Shown: positions 32,300 through 46,200, counted from the stretch's first letter. The stretch: 64,000 nt of DNA from Apricaphanius iberus (GCA_028564705.1 JAPXFQ010000378.1:248001-312000), one strand, 5' to 3'. Numbers and translations: made by a program. Notes: generated by a model not told the origin, from the letters alone.

Positions 32300-32520
32300 T
32301 CCTGATGGAGCCATGCTTGGAGCAGGATGTATGTTTGGACTCAGTGACGCTGAAAGATCCGACCCCCCTTCAACTTGGGCTTTCTGGGAGACACCTCAGG
32401 GTTTTATTTGGAAATGGTCAGAATTTCACCCAGTGTAGCAGAAAAGCTCTTCTTCATCTGAACAAAAGTAACCCCAGAGCATGATGCTGCCACCACCATG
32501 CTTCACCGTGTGTCTAAGGG
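32300..32520. repeat. Tc1-like transposon relic
   Basis: 'agcatgatgctgccaccacc' followed by 'atgcttcacc' is the widely shared complement of the Tc1 transposase VKHGGGSIM block. The rest is degenerate. Confidence 0.5.
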
Positions 32521-32647
32521 GTTTGTTTGTTGAACTGTGTCAGACATACCTGTGTGATTGTCATCAGCTGGTACAGAGAATCCAGCAGACTGTTAGCACG
32601 CCCAGGAGACACCAGCAGCTCCTTCACTGCTGACCTGTTCCAGCACC

Positions 32648-32735
32648 AGGTTCTGGACACATCTCCAGGTTCTGGACACATCTCCAGGTTCTGGACACAT
32701 CTCCAGGTTCTGGACACATCTCCAGGTTCTGGAAC
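32648..32735 (+). repeat. 18-bp tandem repeat
   Basis: About four to five copies of 'ctggacacatctccaggtt' (18-bp period), the last one shortened. Frames through it (Q-V-L-D-T-S-P-G-S-G type peptides) are repeat artefacts. Confidence 0.9.
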
Positions 32736-35700
32736 ATCTCTGTTCTCCCTTCTTTTATTGAACTGGAACCGTTTGATCCTTTGAACTTCCTGCAGGTTAA
32801 ATCAGATCGACTCTGATAGAATGATGAGGACTGAATCTAAAGGTGTGTTTGCACAGCAATAGTTTCAGGGTGTGGACACTTGTAACTTTTACTTTGTTTT
32901 ATATTTCCCCTCTAACATGTTTGTTTTCAGTTGAATTTTACTGGATTCTATATAAACGTTTTGAGCTGATTTCTCATGATCATAATTTTAATGTCACTAG
33001 CATCTTAAAGGGGTGTGTTTACTTTTGAGAGCCATACTTCTAGGAAATCTCTATCAAAATGAAGTCAGCATCTTGGTTGGACCTGCAGAACCCGGATGTG
33101 TTGTACTGGTTCCAATTTATATATCCAAGAAGGAAAATAGCTCTCTGGTCTCTCGAGAGTTTAAATTTAAATAACATTTGAAAATGCAGATATTTACAGT
33201 GTACATGTACGATGATTCTGAGACAGAAAGCATAACAAAGGTTGTGCTGTAGTTAGAGCTGCATCTAACTGACTGGTTTATTAGGATGAGCTGTTGGTTT
33301 TACTGCTTTCACTCTCATCAGTCTCACTCTTCTACTTTAAACCACCAGATGGGGGTGAAATGTTTCTCATGTTTCAGTCTTGGTAGCCCATATCTTTTAG
33401 TTCATGCATATAAAGTGTTGGTTATGGCTCCCCTTCCCCATTCCATACTTGTTCAGTATTGGTTGGATCTGTGTATCACAGCATTTAGTACCAGTCTGTT
33501 TCCAGCCTCGACCCACTTTAACAACCAATGATAGGAACTTATCTGCTGCTAATAACCTGATGTAGGGAGTTCAAATATGCTTGTTTATCCCAAAAGCATA
33601 TTAATTGTTAGGTTAGAACACATATCAAACTGGTATCTTCATGGAGTCGTTGTGGAGGGTTATGGAGCGAAAGAATCTCCTGTAGCAGTCAGGTTTGCAA
33701 CCAATCTAAAGAAGCCTCTGAGTGCAGAGTGCTACTGTACACCAGTCTGATAACTCATATTCCACAGTGACATAACCATCAGCTAATCCACTTCCTTTGC
33801 TTTTATGGCTCCTTTCTATATCTCTGCCTGGGGTGTCGAGACAGTTGAGTCAGCGTTTACAAACGGTTATGACTTTTATTAATACATTTCTAGCAGCAGG
33901 TAGCAGTTTTGGTTGATCACTGGTCATAATCAGGCATATTTCTGAAGAACCAAATCAGGGAAAAGAATTATGATCTGCGATATGGGTTTCATAGAAACTC
34001 TTCCATTGAATTAGAGACCATATGTAAAAATTGAGCTATATTTCAAATGTCTTCTTATCTCCAGAAGTGATTTACTTTTAGAAGTGTTACATTTGATGTT
34101 TTTTAGTTCCTGTCTTTATTGCTGCGCAGCGACCGTGGTTGTTATGAAGCACTTTTTAAAAATACGATTTGATTGATTTAAAAACTCCTTATTACCAAGA
34201 GACATAACATAATGTGCATTGGTCCGGTATGAATATTTATTTAGTGGTTGGGAGAAGATGAAAGTGGTGAAAGGAGCGTTGACCCTGAGCCTCCATGGAG
34301 CGCTCGGTACCAATCCGTGATGCCATCAGAACCGACCCTGTTGGAATGTTGAAGCATGTTTAATGTCTTTCTGCTGATGCTGAGGTAGAGGACATGTCTG
34401 CGCTTGTTTTCAGTCCCAAAATCACTGAGGCATGTTTCACAAGAATGATTTCTTTTTTCTCTTATTTATCACCTAACTTATTTTTTGGAGTATTTAATGA
34501 TTATGCATAACATTGTACATATTTTGTGGAGATGTTTGCCAGTATTCAGTAGCCTGAAGTTTTCCAGCGCTCCTGCTCATGTGAGTGTTTTCTAGATGAC
34601 TCCTTTAGGGTGTGGATGGGGCGCATTCAGATGTGCTGCTCTAGCTTTAGTGAGGATTGCTTTTCTTCTAATAGAAGTTTTCTAACTGCTCTGCTTCTTT
34701 CTCACTCATCAGAGCGCAACATTTGGAACTCCAAAACTAAATAACAGAATAAAGACAATTTTCAGGATTTAAAAAAAAGTATTATGAAGAAATCTATGAT
34801 CCAAGAATGTTCTTCTGGTTCTGTACTGTGTAAAAACTTCTGCAGCTTAACTGAATACTGAACTCTTCATCAAAATGGGGCTTTGACTGTTTTGGTTCAT
34901 ATTTATCTTGTTAACTGATTTTTGTTCATTTTTTGCATTTTGCTACATTTGTAAAGTTGCTAAACCATAAAAATAACACATCAGTCCTGTTCTCTTCCCT
35001 CCTATGTTGCAGATATCCTAACTGTAAATATGAGCATTGTTCCTGTCAGATATTGTGTGAATTGTGCTGTAATTCTGTAATAACCGGTTTTACTCTAGTA
35101 ACGACTCAATAAATCAGTATAAAAACAGTCATTTTGTGTTGGTTCTGTTCTCCAAAATCAGGGCTGTTCTTTTTTTCACTGAGGTTTTTCTACTTTGGGG
35201 TAAAAGACATAAAACTTACCAGTTTAAAGATGTTTGAGTTGAACTTGCCGGCTTTGTTAAACCTGGGTTTCTGCATTTTAATTATCTAAATATAAATGCC
35301 TCAAAGTATTTAATATACTCTGGCTTTTTATGTTGGGTCTTACATGACATTTTGCAACCACCATCATTTTTATTTCTTACTGAGAAATCTGCTGAGCTTT
35401 TTTGGTTCCAAACTACAGGTTCCATGATGCAGTGCAGGGAACATGTTTCAGAAGAAATGGATTATGGGACATTCAGCGTGCCCTGCAGATCTGCATGAGA
35501 AGGAATTCTGGCTTATTGGAGGTTAAGTCCCATTGTTCCCATTCTGTTATCAACTACCGGCTTCTTTTATCACTGAAAAGTGAAGATTGAATCACATCTG
35601 ACTTTAACTTGGGTAGCTTGTAATATGGTAATATTGCACAAAAAAAAGATTTGTCAACAATCAAACGCCAGTTAAGTTATTTGGACCTTTTTTTTATCTG

Positions 35701-36903
35701 CAGTTTTGAACCCTTTTGGAAATGTGAAAAGTGTCAGAGTGTATAGCCAAAACAATAAACTGGATTTTAATGAAAAGATGAAGACCACCACTAATAAGTC
35801 AATCTACCTTTAGACGATACAATCCCTCCCTCTGCTTTGGTAGATGTTTAATCTCTAACATGGTGGTATGGCCAGCACTAGGCCATCAGGAACCATTAGA
35901 AAGCATACTGTACTGGATCAAGGTTCTGACAGGAACTGATCTAGCTGAAAAAGGCTGCCTTCAGATGCAAGAGCCAAAATGTTACATTACATACAATTAC
36001 AGTGCATTGAAAAAGTCCCCAACACCCCTGTTAACAGTTTAGATTTTTGACATGAAAAGACATGGAAACTAATCAGTTCCAAGCGTTTTCAACCTTTCAG
36101 TGTTGTATACTGTATGTATAATCCTGTAAAATTCAACTGAAAAACATATCTGTTATAGAATGAAAAAGAATGAAGGAAATGGTGGCAGTAGGTGCACACA
36201 GACCTTCTGTTTTAATTCCACCTTTCAGACTTTGACCAGGTCATTTTTGGTCTCATTTTCTCCACTTAGTACAGCTGCTATAGTACCATGCCGGGCCCGT
36301 TGGTGACCCGGCATGGTACTGCCAAAAAACCACAGAAAAGAGCCCTGGGCATGCGCTGTCGACCCAGTGGTAAACATGACAAATTAGTTTCAAATGAAAG
36401 CTCTGTGTTGCAGCTGGTGATAGAGGAAGGAAAGTAGATCATATTCTAGAATCCATAATTAAGGTCAGAATGTGCTTTATTAGGAGTGTAACACCATATG
36501 GCGCCATGTTGGTTTAGTTTATCACAGAGTTGTGCATAAGCGTTAAATGAAGGAATGACAGCGAGCTCATAAACACACAGCTGAGTCAGCATTTTGAGCA
36601 TCCTCCACTTTGGAACCTGATTCAAACATGATCGTTAACGGTGTGCTGAAATGGCGCCTCCTTGTGGATGAGACACCTATGGATCTTTGGTTTTATATGC
36701 AGGTCCCAAGTCTTGTTTGATTCTTTAGCATATCTGTCAGCAGAGCGGATCTGGGGTTGCATCATGTAAGTAAACTGTCTTGGTGCCTTTTCTACTTAAG
36801 ACAGTTCTTATTGTATCCAGCAGAGGGCACCATAGAGACACAATGCCCAAACTTCCACCCATGGTTTGGTTCATTAAGACAAAGACAAGAGATGAATTCT
36901 AAC

Positions 36904-37177
36904 TAGGGATGCAACCATACCAGCTTTTTCAAACCGATACTGGGATCGGAGTCCTTGCTGATACAGAGTACCAATACTGATACTATGTAATCAATTTAAA
37001 GACATGTTTTATTGTCTTCTCTGCTTGTAAAAAAAAAACGATGGTGGATTAAACAAAAGAAAATTTAAATGACCACAAAACAAATTTCTGTGAAATTATT
37101 GCAGAGTTTACATATTTAAAGTATCGGCCATAAGAACAGTATCGGCCCAATACCAGTATCTGCGTCGGTGCATCCTG
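36904..37177. mobile_element. hAT-like MITE with intact target duplication
   Basis: The 274-bp unit starts 'tagggatgcaacc' and ends 'gtcggtgcatcctg', inverted termini, with internal 'gtatcggcc' motifs. AATTCTAACT occurs at 36895-36904 and again at 37178-37187, containing the 8-bp duplication expected of hAT insertion. It lies just beyond the jund 3' end. Confidence 0.7.
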
Positions 37178-37239
37178 AATTCTAACTGGAAGCAGCTCTT
37201 CCCTTACAGACTCACAGGACGCCTGAGGTTAAATAATGT

Positions 37240-37712
37240 AGTGAATTTAATAGATGTCAGAGGGGCACTAATAGAGTCCACATGTAGACACGCTTTCTTA
37301 GTTCATACACATTCATACATTCATAAAAGCATGGCGACTGTAGAGCTGAGCAGCAGTCCCAACAGTGAGCAATACAATGGTTACTGTCAACATATTCAAC
37401 AAGACACATGGTGGGGCTTCAGGACGGCGAGAATAAGACTAAATGTTTCAGTAAATAAAATATACTTCTCATTACTAAGTGTTGTAAACAAGTAAGCTAT
37501 ATTGAATGAAGTTGTGGATGAAAGCACTTGGTGAGAGCCGGGGCTCTGGTCGCAGACCTAAGGAGGCTTCCTGCTGCATGGCTTTTAGTAAGTCTTCGTC
37601 TCCAGGTCATAGTTCATGTCAGGATCAGTGGGCATGCGCAATCCCAGCCTCACCTTCCGTAGTTCTAGAGGAGATGGCCGGGATGCGGCCCCCTGCTGCC
37701 GGCCATGCAGCT
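37240..37712 (-). other. jund: probable jund 3' UTR
   Basis: A noncoding stretch after the jund stop. ATTAAA (complement of 37246-37251) is the only poly(A)-type hexamer I noticed before the hAT MITE, so the transcript may end near 37230. The end is an inference. Confidence 0.35.
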
Positions 37713-38588
<876 letters not shown>

Positions 38589-38797
38589 TCACATGACGGG
38601 CTGGGCTTGTTTCATCCAAGCAGGAGAAAAACCGACGCGCTCTCCGGGTCTCTCTCTGGCTGCCTGCGGCTTCAAGCGGTGCGCCTTGGGGCTGCTGATC
38701 TTCCCCTCCTGCGCGTCTGTGACATTGTCTTTCCCGGATGGCACGTCTGCTATGCGCAGCGCCAGACTTCTCCTGCCTTCTACCCCCAAAAATTCCA

Positions 38798-38940
38798 TTA
38801 TGTCACTCCAGAGCGCAGAGATTGGCCCAAAATGATCTCGGTTTCCGGGTCAATTTGAATAAGGGGCCGAGCCGGTTTTTATTGCCATGGAGACCTTAGG
38901 TAAACTACAAACAGTGCAATGCATTGTGGTTTGATGTCAT
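38798..38940 (-). promoter_or_regulatory. jund: jund core promoter with AP-1-like sites
   Basis: Read on the gene's strand: TGACATCA (complement of 38932-38939), an AATAAAAA-type AT box near 38880, an ETS-like CCGGAA near 38850, a CCAAT box (complement of 38821-38825) and, about 15 bp on, GTGACATAATGG (around 38806-38797) followed by an A/T run and GGGGG. The CCAAT-TGACATMATGG-TTTTT-GGGG order resembles what I recall of the mammalian c-jun proximal promoter, where the TRE mediates autoregulation and ATF2/Jun binding. The 5' UTR would run from about 38750 to 38580. Confidence 0.55.
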
Positions 38941-38959
38941 ATCATGAAAAAACGCAGGG

Positions 38960-40435
38960 TGGCCAGAGGAGAACTGGGCGGGGAAGGTGTAGAAGGCTGA
39001 GGAAAGAACGAACAGGCTCCAAAATGTTGGTTTCACCTCAAGCAAGCTAGAATAGAACAGAATGTGTTGGGATCTCTTTTTCTGACCGGATTTCATGTGC
39101 CTGTAGCACCTCCTGTCCTGTTGCTCCTTCAGGATACACTCTAATGAGTCTAAAAAGAAGGTGGTTCTAAACTTTGAGTGGATCTGAAGTTAAAAGAGGA
39201 AGGAAACTGTGACTGTGAGATGAGGAAAGCTGCTGTCCTGCCATGGCCCACATTCAGCCTGTGAACAGCTGGTGGATAATCTTACCAAAGATTTTCTATT
39301 ACTATTTAGGAAGACTTGTAGCTTTGTAAAAGCAAAACCAAACTTGTACTACCCCTCACATTTAGTCAAACAGAACACCAAAAATAAAAACTGCATTATG
39401 ATAAGAAGGAGAAAGGGAAGGTCACTGACTACAGCAATCAGCTGTTCCACAATCACCAGTAAGGTCAGGGTCAGCAGGGATTCCTGGACCAACAAATGTT
39501 GCCATTTCCAAATAATCTGAAGTTTATCATTTTACAATAAGACTGATTGTTAGGAGGTGAAGAAAAAAGAACAATAGATGGGTTTCCTGTGGACAAACAT
39601 TGGGAGATGTGCGCTGCCTGGCTGCGTACGCATGACTATACTGTTTATACGATGACAATACTCTACACTGTACAAGAGGTTAAGTTTGCTAGTTTAGGAT
39701 GGCTACCATCTCAACTTACACAGAAAGCCTGAATAGTTCCGATCGTGCTGAAAACCTCAGTAAGTTGGTCCCACACACACCAGCTGCCTGACCCATCTAT
39801 AATCACAGAGCAGTGGGATCCAGACCGCTGTAAAGGCCATCGCTTAGCTGGCCTGATATCTACAATTACCTCAATCACACATACAGAGAACCTTAAGGCA
39901 TATGAATCTATACATGCCTACAGTTATGTATTATGTGGAAATGTGCAGAACATGAAATACTTTGACTCCAGAAATGAGTTCTGCGTTTTTAGGCCAGATG
40001 TGCTGCCCAGTCAGAGATTGGGCGTAAAGTCTAAACCTTATGATGCCTGGGTGTACATCCTTACTGCCAACTGAACATGTATGGCAGGGTATGAATAAAT
40101 GACACAGACAATCAGATAATTAGCTTATAATGACTCCCATAAAGGAAGCTAATGAGCCATCCATGGCTCCAGCCTGGCCTCATGCTGTAGTCACGCTGCA
40201 GCCATCATGTAGTTGTGGAGGAGGCAGCCTGCACCTCCATGTCCAATCAGTGGAAGAAGTCCAGAAGCTTAAAGTGATGAACAAAGTTTGCTTTGTTAGA
40301 CATGAGTGACAGGAAATGTGTCTGTAAATGACGTGACTCAGGCGAGTGTTTTACTTCAATTCTAATGATCGACTTAACGTTTGGAATAATTTCCTTTAAA
40401 GCTACATCCCCAGGGTAGACATATTTATATATAAT
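38960..40435. other. intergenic stretch without recognised content
   Basis: No gene, known repeat or regulatory site I can support. Frames of up to 109 codons here show no recognisable domain. Confidence 0.5.
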
Positions 40436-41900
40436 TCCTGCCAAAGGTATTCACACCAAAGAGTTTTCCAAATGTTTTCCTCAGGTTACAACAAAAAACT
40501 ATGTGTTATCAGAGATTTATAGGAATTTATTTGAAGTCATCACAAAGTGGAGCATAATTGTGAAGTAGAAGGAAAAGCAGCAGGCTTTTCAACATTTTTT
40601 ACACAAAAAAGCTCTGTTAAATGCAACATGCTGAGTTATGTCATAGTTGTGTCCCAGTTTCCTGTAGTTACGGCTGGACGTTGGTCTCTGCCAGCTTTGC
40701 CCATCTATAGAATGTTAGTTAATATGTTAATTTAGGTCCGTGAGCTGGACCACACCCCATATTCAGTATCCTCTCAGTAATGTACTCAGATTTGACTGAC
40801 CTGGCGTCTCCCTCCTGAATTTCATCCCTAATTACTCCGTGATCTATTTAAACCCTGAGCACCTAGCCATCAGCGTCGCTCAGACTGTGACCTCATAAAA
40901 CCCCAAACCTCCCTCCCTCTGATCCTTTACTTTGTCTCAGTATTACATCCCCATTTTACTATTCTTTCATCCATCATCCCTTCGTTTCCGCCTTCATCCC
41001 TTCATTTCCGCCTTCATCCCCTCATCCCTTCCCTCATCCCCTCATCCCTTCCTTTCCTCCTTCATCCCCTCCCTCATCCCTTCATCCCCTCATCCCTTCC
41101 TTTCCTCCTTCATCCCCTCATCCCTTCCCTCATCCCTTTATCCCCTCCCTCATCCCTTCATTTCCGCCTTCATCCCCTCATCCCCTCCCTCATCCCCTCA
41201 TCCCTTCATCCCCTCATCCCCTCCCTCATCCCTTCATCCCCTCATCCATCCCCTCATCCCTTCCCCCATCCCCTCATCCCCTCCCTCATCCCTTCCCTCA
41301 TCCTTTCCTCCCTCATCCCCTTATCTGTTTTTTTTCAAGTTCCAGCACTAATATCTGTTTCTTTCAGGTTCTTCGTCTGGGGGGTCCTGAGCCGGCTCGA
41401 GAAGAAGACGGACTTCCGAAGACTGCACCCCCACACAGAGTCTTCCGACCTCCATCAGTGCATCCTTCCAAACACACCATCTATCTAACCTTTGTGTCAA
41501 TAAATGTTCTAATCTAAACAAATCTAATCTCTGTAAGTGTGGTCCATGCTAATAAACTGAAAGTTTTACCCTTTCTTTGCAAAGCAGCTATCAGATCAGT
41601 TGGAGAGCACCTGTGAAGAGCAGTTTTCAGGTGCTGACTCTTATTTTCAGTTGTTTTCATGTATGGACTTTGACTGGGTCGTTCTATAGGCTTTGTACTG
41701 GAAGGTGGAGCTCTGGCCTCTAACAAGTTTCTTTCTAGCTTTGTACAGTATTTAGCCTCACCAATCTTTTTAATCAACTTGACAAGCTGAACAACAGCAT
41801 TATGTTTTTGTTTTTTTTTGGTGGGGGGGGGGGGGACTGGAATATGTAAAATGATTTCCATACGTTTTCATTGTTTACATGTTTTTTACAAGCCCTATTT
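40436..41900. mobile_element. degenerate Tc1-like relic with insertions
   Basis: The left part (40440-40590: 'aaaggtattcacacc', 'cacaaagtggagcataattg', 'tgaagtagaaggaaaa') and right part (41580-41800: 'ttgactgggtcgttctatag', 'actggaaggtggagctct', 'caacttgacaagctgaac') match two halves of a common fish Tc1-like family as I remember it. A minisatellite and other sequence separate them. No transposase frame survives. Confidence 0.45.
40969..41325 (+). repeat. pyrimidine-rich minisatellite (CATCCC-based)
   Basis: About 350 bp of tandem variants built from 'cctcatccc', 'ttcatccc' and 'cttcctttc', almost purine-free on the plus strand. The 139-codon Pro/Ser-rich frame here is a repeat artefact. 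The strand asymmetry could favour triplex (H-DNA) formation. Confidence 0.9.
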
Positions 41901-41999
41901 GGGCCATAAAGTTTTATTTTGGTCTCATCTCTCAGACCTTCATAGAACACTCATTTATAGCGACATTACGTGACATAAGTAACACAAACCCCAGAACCA

Positions 42000-43366
42000 A
42001 GCATGGTGGAGGAAAGCTATGTTTGAGCTGGTTTATCTGCTGGAGGACCTGCTAACCTACTGAGTCATAGATCATAGATTATTCTATAAACCAAAACAGT
42101 CTAGAGTCAAATGTCAGCTCATTGGGTTGGCTTGGGCTGAGTTGTAGTGGAGCACAAAAACAGATGAGAGAATTAGAGTGGCTAAAAAAAGTGCAGAGCC
42201 GGACCTGGCTGGCAGACTGTGAGGCAAGTTTAAGAAAGCTTGGTATAAAAACGGTCATCTTAAAACACAGCAGAACACAGAGGAGGTGAGATTAGTGAGG
42301 AATCTGGTGAGTCCAATTAGGAGAATACTGAATAGCTGAGAGAGAGACAGAAACCTGGGGGAGAAGACTCGCAACACAGATGGAGTTCAACTATATTAAA
42401 ATAAATGAGAAACTAAGGAGAGAAAAATCTAACACTAACATGGGAGAACGCACCAAGAGGAAGAAAACCAAGAAACAAAAGTGAACCAACTTATGGTAAC
42501 ACCCTAACAATGCTAATTAACAAATAAGCAAAGAACAAGTGAACATGGAAAGAACTTACTAATAATGATAAACCCAGAAATAATTAGAAAACAAACAGAA
42601 GAAAACTGAAACCCAAACATTTGTCGTGGATTAGGACACATGTCAGTGTATTTCCCCAAATATCTGAAGCTAAAATGGTCACCATGGCAAAACAACAATT
42701 ATTCCTTACTGTTAGAATCACAGAACATGAGCTAAATAGGCTATAATAATCTAAAATATTTAGTATTTTAGTTTTTATACATTAATCTGAGCAATAATCT
42801 AGAATACAGAGTTGCTAATTTGACTTTCTTTGATGCATGGCGGTTCTTTATTCTCCCCACATCAACTGTCTGTGCTTATTACAGCTTGGAATATGACAGA
42901 ACAGCTGAATATGTCTTACTGAAAGAGTAAGCAAGGTCACTTTATGTGTGTAGTATACGTTCAACAACAAGCAATTAAAGGTGCTTTCCATTATTATGGG
43001 AAAAGTCTATGAGGAGCCTTCTATCAGCCAGCTGGTCTTCAGTGCACAGCAAAATGTGGGGCATGTTGTTTAAGTGTGCTACTCCTGCACATAGTATGAG
43101 GTAAATCTTCATGTTATGCAGTTTAGCTGAGGATGGACTTGATTTGACTTAGAAAGACCAGAGAAGCATGTAAGGACTCTGTATTAAATCACTGGGTATG
43201 ACTCAATATGATTATTCCACCCATACACAGTGAAGGCATCAGCAGACTGTCTACATTATCACAGAGCAGTAGAGAGGGCATCATTAGTTTCCATGGAAAC
43301 TGTGACACTATAAGTGACGCAGGAAGAAGAAATTCTCTGAAGATTCACGAAGAGTACATTGATGTA
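42000..43366. other. intergenic stretch without recognised content
   Basis: Nothing I can assign. A repetitive-looking A-rich segment at 42240-42480 may be part of an unclassified repeat. Confidence 0.4.
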
Positions 43367-45652
43367 CAGTAGTGTGCAAAAGTTTTATGCAGGTGTGAGA
43401 AAAATGCTGTAAAGAAAGAATGACCACCGTTTGTCTTTATGACAGCATCAGTTCTTCATGATCCAGCTGCAGACAGTGTTTGAAGGAACTGGGCTGGTAG
43501 GTTGTTGCAGACATCTAGGAGAACTAAGCCCAGATCTTTGGCTGGATGTTTGGTGTCATTGTACTGAGAATGTTAGGCACAAACAGACCATTGTATAAAA
43601 TGGCTAAAGTCAGTCACACCTGGACGTTCCTCCGTATGACTCACATTTCATCATAATATCATAAATACTGGCCTATAATTCCTGCATGCTTTTGCTTTTC
43701 TGAATAGTCTGAAATGTTCAAATAAAGAGAGTTAAAAGAAAAGAAGTATGGCCCAAAGAATCCAGCAGGATTTCAGGCCTAAGACACTGATAAAAAATCA
43801 TGGATTTTCCTGTTTTGGTCCAGTATGTTTCCATGCACATCTAAATGGAGCTTTTTGGAGTAATCACACCAAGGGCTTCTCCCTGCAGAGAGCAGAGTCC
43901 CAGTTTACATGTCAGTCATAAAGTCCAATTATTAAATGAAGCATGTTCCACTCCCTCATGATAGATGGCGATATGCGCCCCTACATGTTAGCTTTATAGC
44001 TGTTAGCTTTGAGCTGCACTTAGGCAGTAAACTGCAGCAGGATATGTATAATCGGGGGGGGGGGCAGAGTTGTCCGATTCCCAATCTCATTATCTGGATA
44101 GCTTAGTCAGGCTTCTGAAACTCTACTTTGGTTCGATTCAAGCCACTAAGGTGTAAACATGCATATCAAAAGTCTGATTTCAGTGGGAGTAAGGTAATCA
44201 TTTGACTTTCTCTTGCTGCATGTTAACACGGTGACGAGAAGCAAAGACAAGACACCACTCACAAACATGCCCAGCTCAGACAGGAAATCTGACAAAACCT
44301 CAGGATATAAAACATGACTAAAGTCAAAGAAGTGGACACAGCAGGAGCATGGCTCTACTTTCTATGCAAAGATATGGAGATTCATTTTATATGTATTTAT
44401 TTTTTTAATGGGAAACTCACTTAGCTCTGACTGATCTCTGTTTCTGTGCATTTTAAGACTGTGGTCAAGTGAGCCAACACTGAAATAATAACAGACATTT
44501 GTCATCTGGCTTTCTGATTGGCTACATGCTTCATTCAACAGGCTACATGGTGTTTCTCCTCACAACTCTCCACGCGTGGTGTGATATTAGCCAAGACAAT
44601 CCAGCATGTTGAATATCCCAGATTTGCAATCAGAGTGGTCCAGAGAGCTCTGGACTCACCAAACACAGTAGGAATATCTGGTAGAAGCTCAAAGCCATCA
44701 GGTCTCCAGTTTAGAAAAAAAAGCAAAAGTAGATGAGGAAAAGATAAAGGTGAGGACTCTCGGGGCTAAGATGCTAGTTACAATATTTTCTTTAAACTAT
44801 TAGCTGAGGATTTGAATGGTTAAAGCCAGTTAAGTGTAAGCCTGCACCACAGCGGATCCTCCACACCACTCCAGATTGCTTCTCCAATCTTTTCTTTTTT
44901 TTGCTTCACTGAAAGGTCAGAATTTAATCTATGGATTCCATTGAACCAAACATGGAGTTAGCAGCTATAATTAGATCAGATTTAGCTGCATTTTCCTCCC
45001 TTTGCCCTGGTATAAAATCTGTGACATGACCCTGTGCGGGGGTCACATTGGTTTCTGCCAGTTCTTAGCTGATGGCACAGCTGGACATCTTCCAATGTTA
45101 GAGTAATAAGCTTGATTGCGTCTACAATCATCTATGTTGCCTGTTTCTTTGTATTTCTTCTAAAGAGCTTGAACAGCACATCTAGAAACCTTAGTCTGCT
45201 GTGAAATCTTTGTCTGGCAGAGACCTTGCTGATGAAGTAGAACTATCTTTTGTCTTGTTGCTGAGATCAATCTGGTCATGACATGAAACCATCTTCCACA
45301 ACCTCACCTTGGTAGCAGAGTTTGGCTGTTCCTCACCCAGTTTTAAGCCTCCTACACTGCTGTTTCTGTTTCAGTCAATCACTGTGTTTTAACCTCTGTG
45401 TGACATTAATGCTTATTAGAACCTGTTTGGTAGAACTGGCTGATCATAAACCTGACTATAATCCTGCAAAATGACTTTGTGCAAGTGGGCCTATAAGAAC
45501 TGATGCTGGTTTGAAGGCAAAAGGTAGTAACACCAAATATTGATTTGATTTAGATTTTTTACTTTGATTGCTTACTTAACTTACTCAACTATAGTTCTGA
45601 AAGCATTCTTTGTTTACTGCATTTCTTCTCACCTTCCTCAAACTTTTCACAG
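43367..45652 (-). mobile_element. Tc1-like transposon with internal insertion
   Basis: Left terminus 'cagtagtgtgcaaaagtttt' and right terminus complementary to 'caaacttttcacag', each next to TA (43365-43366, 45653-45654), the Tc1 target. Both ends carry the long subterminal repeat around 'gcatcagttctt' (43446) and 'gaactgatgctgg' (45498). The minus-strand transposase C-terminal part lies near 43440-43540 and the degenerate N-terminal helix-turn-helix part near 45030-45400. The extra length over a typical 1.6-kb element and the unmatched middle (about 43640-45000) suggest insertions. No intact frame. Confidence 0.6.
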
Positions 45653-45904
45653 TACTTCATTTTTTTCTCAGTGCCTGTTGCACGTGTTAAGAATGCATGA
45701 GTCATCGTTCAGCCCAAGGGTGTGGACCTCCATGTGCACAGAGAACAGAAGGTGAGCTGTTCCTGACATATTCAACTTGGTTACCTGGGACTTGATAATA
45801 GCAGCTTGCAAAAACTGCTTGCCTCACACTCAGGTAGTGGACTGTGTTGGAGCTTGTAACAGGGTGTCCCTTTCTCGGCCAGAGGTCTGGCCTTGGGTTT
45901 TAGT

Positions 45905-45930
45905 TGTCTGTCTGTCTGTCTGTCTGTCTA
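45905..45930 (+). repeat. (TGTC)n microsatellite
   Basis: About six copies of the tetranucleotide 'tgtc' in tandem. Confidence 0.85.
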
Positions 45931-46200
45931 GAGACACTCGCTGGCTGTGCATGTGCAGCGACTCCCTCAGTTCTTTCACGCCCTTTCAGTGCACACAGTA
46001 AAACCACTTAATAGCCCGTCGGGAACAGCTGGCATGGTGTTACATACTGACTGGTGGGTTGTCATGACAGCATCTAAAAACTGAAAGGTGCTTGTTTAGT
46101 ACAGACATATCAGTAGAACCATGAGACTTTTCAATTATATAGTTAATATGGTAACCACATTTTTTTATGTTTGTAGATGTCTTGCACCTGGAACACAGTT

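Larger units (their letters stand above)
31187..35135 (+). other. rab3a: probable rab3a 3' UTR
   Basis: No other gene is visible downstream of the stop. The first good poly(A) site I see is AATAAA at 35108-35113, followed by a GT-rich stretch (tttgtgttggttctgttc). That implies a UTR of about 3.9 kb, holding the tandem repeats and a Tc1 relic described separately. Shorter isoforms are possible. Confidence 0.45.

Noticed and set aside
31949..32305. 118-codon open frame with a Thr/His/Pro/Tyr repeat
   Set aside because: A translation of the CCTACACACA minisatellite; all frames through it are open by periodicity.
40932..41351. 139-codon Pro/Ser-rich open frame
   Set aside because: A translation of the CATCCC minisatellite with no unique sequence.
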